A stretch of DNA of 15,368 nt from CAIKZZ01 sp037443765 (GTDB taxonomy: Bacteria > Pseudomonadota > Gammaproteobacteria > Steroidobacterales > Steroidobacteraceae): the NCBI GenBank assembly GCA_037443765.1, contig JBBINS010000062.1, forward strand, positions 1 through 15,368. The letters run 5' to 3'. The notes under the pieces are model-generated. The model was not told the DNA's origin, ran no database searches, and saw only the letters and a program-made list of their open reading frames with translations. A program made the position numbers and the translations under genes. This document shows, one piece after another, positions 13,772 through 15,368 of this stretch. Positions within the stretch are counted from its first letter, which is position 1. Every line of letters begins with the position of its first letter.

Positions 13772-15324
13772 TGCGGTCCTGGGCGGCGGCGGCGCTCGGC
13801 ACGGTGCTGCTCGGCTGGGCGGCGACGGCGGCGGCCGGCACCCTCGAGAAACTGCTGATGCCGGGCGAGGTCGCGACCGCCCACGCGAAGCTCGAGAACG
13901 AGTGCAGCAAGTGCCACGACCGGACCGACAAGGACAAGCAGACCTCGCTCTGCATCGATTGCCACAAGGACATCGGCGCCGACCTGCAGAAGAAGCGCGG
14001 CTTCCACGGACACGCGCTCAAGCCGGGTACCGCGTGCACCGCCTGCCACACGGAGCACAAGGGCCGAGCCGCCGACATCGTCCGCTTCGACCGCCAGTCC
14101 TTCGACCACGCGATCACGGGCTTCAAGCTCGACGGCCGGCACACGACGACCGGCTGTGAGGCCTGCCACGTCGCCGGCAAGAAGTTCCGCGAGGTGCCGA
14201 TCACCTGCTTCGGCTGCCACGAGAAGGACGACGTCCACAAGGGCAAGCTCGGCAAGGATTGCGGCTCCTGCCACAACACGACGACCTTCGGGAAGACCGA
14301 CTTCGACCACGGCAAGACCCACTTTCCGCTGAAGGGCGCCCACTTCCGCACCGCCTGCGCCGATTGCCACCGCGACCCGTCCTTCAAGAACACGCCGATG
14401 GAATGCGTCGCGTGCCACGCGCGCGACGACGCGCACAAGGGCTCGCGCGGACCGAAGTGCGGCGACTGCCACAACACCGAGAAGTGGAAGGACTCGTCCT
14501 TCGACCACGAGAAGGTCGGCCACTTCAAGCTGAACGGCGCGCACGCGAAGATCACCTGCGACGCCTGCCACCGCTCCGGCGACATGAAGGTCAAGGTTCC
14601 GGACAAGTGCGCCGGCTGCCATGCGGCCGACGACCGCCACGGCGGACGCTTCGGCGACGATTGCGCCTCGTGCCACAACGAGCAGAAGTGGAAGGACGCC
14701 CAGTACGACCACGAGGCCAAGGCGCACTGGGCCCTCAAGGGCAAGCACGCCAAGATCGACTGCCACACCTGCCACACCGGCCCGGTGAGCGGCGCCAAGC
14801 TGCGCAAGGACTGCGTCGGCTGCCACAAGGCCGACGACGTCCACCACGGGACGATGGGCAAGGAGTGCGCCTCCTGCCACGTCGAGACCGGCTGGAAGGA
14901 CCAGGTGCGCTTCGACCACGACATGACGCGATTCCCGCTCGTCGGCCTGCACGCGACGGTCGCCTGCGAGGAGTGCCACCCGAACCGCGCGTTCCGAAAC
15001 ACCGCCCGGGAGTGCATCGCGTGCCACAAGGTGGACGACGTGCACAAGGGCAACCTCGGCAAGGAGTGCGCGAGCTGCCACAACCCGAACGGCTGGAAGT
15101 TCTGGCAGTTCGATCACCGCAAGGCGACCAAGTTCGCGCTCGAAGGCGCGCACGCGAAGCTCGACTGCGCCCGTTGCCACGTGAAGCCGGCCGACGAGGT
15201 CAAGCTGCCGACCGACTGCGGCTCGTGCCACGCGCGTGACGACGTCCATCACGGCGGATTCGGCCGCGACTGCGCGCGCTGCCATACGAGCATCAGCTGG
15301 CGCGGCGCCGGCGTTCGCCAGTAA
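13771..15324 (+). CDS. Periplasmic 21-haem c-type cytochrome (cytochrome c3-like repeats)
   Basis: A 517-residue exported protein with 21 CxxCH haem-binding motifs. Residues 1-22 form a signal peptide ending in an AxA-type site (TAAAG). Four motifs lie in the N-terminal region (Cys45, 61, 89, 129). From residue 146 come five tri-haem units of 66-68 residues (starting at 146, 212, 280, 348, 415) and a final partial unit at 483 with two motifs. Each full unit also has non-motif histidines in DDxH, F/YDH and GxH, one per haem, fitting bis-His low-spin haems. Such architecture suits a periplasmic electron wire or store. The start at 13771 shares one base with the preceding stop (TGATG), so translation is coupled. 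It is complete, ending in TAA. No outer-membrane porin or lipobox is visible. Two long minus-strand frames opposite it are repeat shadows. Confidence 0.94.
   Translation: MRSWAAAALGTVLLGWAATAAAGTLEKLLMPGEVATAHAKLENECSKCHDRTDKDKQTSLCIDCHKDIGADLQKKRGFHGHALKPGTACTACHTEHKGRAADIVRFDRQSFDHAITGFKLDGRHTTTGCEACHVAGKKFREVPITCFGCHEKDDVHKGKLGKDCGSCHNTTTFGKTDFDHGKTHFPLKGAHFRTACADCHRDPSFKNTPMECVACHARDDAHKGSRGPKCGDCHNTEKWKDSSFDHEKVGHFKLNGAHAKITCDACHRSGDMKVKVPDKCAGCHAADDRHGGRFGDDCASCHNEQKWKDAQYDHEAKAHWALKGKHAKIDCHTCHTGPVSGAKLRKDCVGCHKADDVHHGTMGKECASCHVETGWKDQVRFDHDMTRFPLVGLHATVACEECHPNRAFRNTARECIACHKVDDVHKGNLGKECASCHNPNGWKFWQFDHRKATKFALEGAHAKLDCARCHVKPADEVKLPTDCGSCHARDDVHHGGFGRDCARCHTSISWRGAGVRQ
14206..15321 (+). 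repeat. In-gene tandem repeats, about 200 bp (tri-haem units)
   Basis: Units start at 14206, 14404, 14608, 14812, 15013 and 15217, giving spacings of 198, 204, 204, 201 and 204 bp; the last is cut short by the stop codon. Each encodes CxxCH, DDxHxG, C-x2-CHN, W/F-x-FDH, a GxH and a third C-x2-CH. Units have diverged in sequence but keep reading frame and motif spacing, showing growth by in-frame duplication. Confidence 0.9.
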
Positions 15325-15342
15325 GCCGGGGCCGGCGGATAC

Positions 15343-15360
15343 GGGCCGCGCCCGCGGCCC
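15343..15360 (+). terminator. GC-rich hairpin after the cytochrome gene (possible terminator)
   Basis: GGGCCGCG (15343-15350) and CGCGGCCC (15353-15360) are perfect inverted arms around CC, 18 nt after the TAA of the cytochrome gene. In practice the loop would be about 4 nt. No T-run follows in the eight remaining bases, so intrinsic termination is uncertain and the operon may continue beyond the window. Confidence 0.35.
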
Positions 15361-15368
15361 TCGCTAGA

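Noticed and set aside
13503..15285. Two long minus-strand open frames (526 and 506 codons) opposite the multihaem cytochrome
   Set aside because: They mirror the tandem CxxCH repeats, are low in complexity and have no recognisable domain; the plus-strand gene has a signal peptide and 21 haem motifs.
14206..15321. Regularly spaced repeats considered as a CRISPR-like array
   Set aside because: Spacing of about 200 bp, divergent in sequence, in frame and encoding haem motifs: protein repeats, not CRISPR.

Overview
The window is GC-rich, densely packed bacterial DNA. It most resembles a polarly flagellated Gammaproteobacterium: fliLMNOPQR, flhB, flhA and flhF lie on one strand in that order, a perfect-looking sigma-54 promoter precedes fliL, and flhF (a polar placement GTPase) ends the run. 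The taxonomic placement is an inference from gene order only.

Region 1 (1-7623, minus strand) is a flagellar operon, transcribed right to left: fliL, fliM (C-ring), fliN (C-ring), fliO, fliP, fliQ, fliR, flhB, flhA (export gate) and the first 67 codons of flhF. Genes overlap by 4 nt (ATGA/GTGA) or sit 5-33 nt apart, so they are almost certainly co-transcribed. The -24/-12 sigma-54 promoter at 7657-7671 should start the message about 20 nt upstream of fliL.

Region 2 (7624-8794) is a short intergenic space followed by a plus-strand aldo/keto reductase. This gene abuts, with no gap, the end of an oppositely oriented ankyrin-repeat gene.

Region 3 (8795-15324) is the unusual part. Two divergent gene sets face away from a 272-nt intergenic region (12004-12275). 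Leftward are a membrane-anchored ferredoxin/FAD/NAD(P) oxidoreductase, whose flavoprotein segments are in circularly permuted order, and, overlapping it by 4 nt, an exported Sel1 plus ankyrin-repeat protein. Rightward are a membrane-anchored TPR protein resembling the CcmI/CycH TPR domain, a multi-spanning putative di-heme cytochrome b with two H-x13-H pairs, and a periplasmic c-type cytochrome with 21 CxxCH motifs built from repeated tri-heme units; these three overlap by 4 and 1 nt. The parts can be read as a trans-inner-membrane electron path: cytoplasmic NAD(P)H, flavin and Fe-S clusters, then membrane haem b, then a periplasmic multihaem wire, with assembly or scaffold proteins alongside. 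The direction of electron flow and the terminal partner cannot be read from the window.

The divergent intergenic region holds an AT-rich patch with a 7-bp-arm palindrome, a plausible sigma-70 promoter towards the cytochrome genes, and a roughly 10-bp stem-loop in the leader. The last 44 nt contain a GC-rich hairpin without a visible U-tract.
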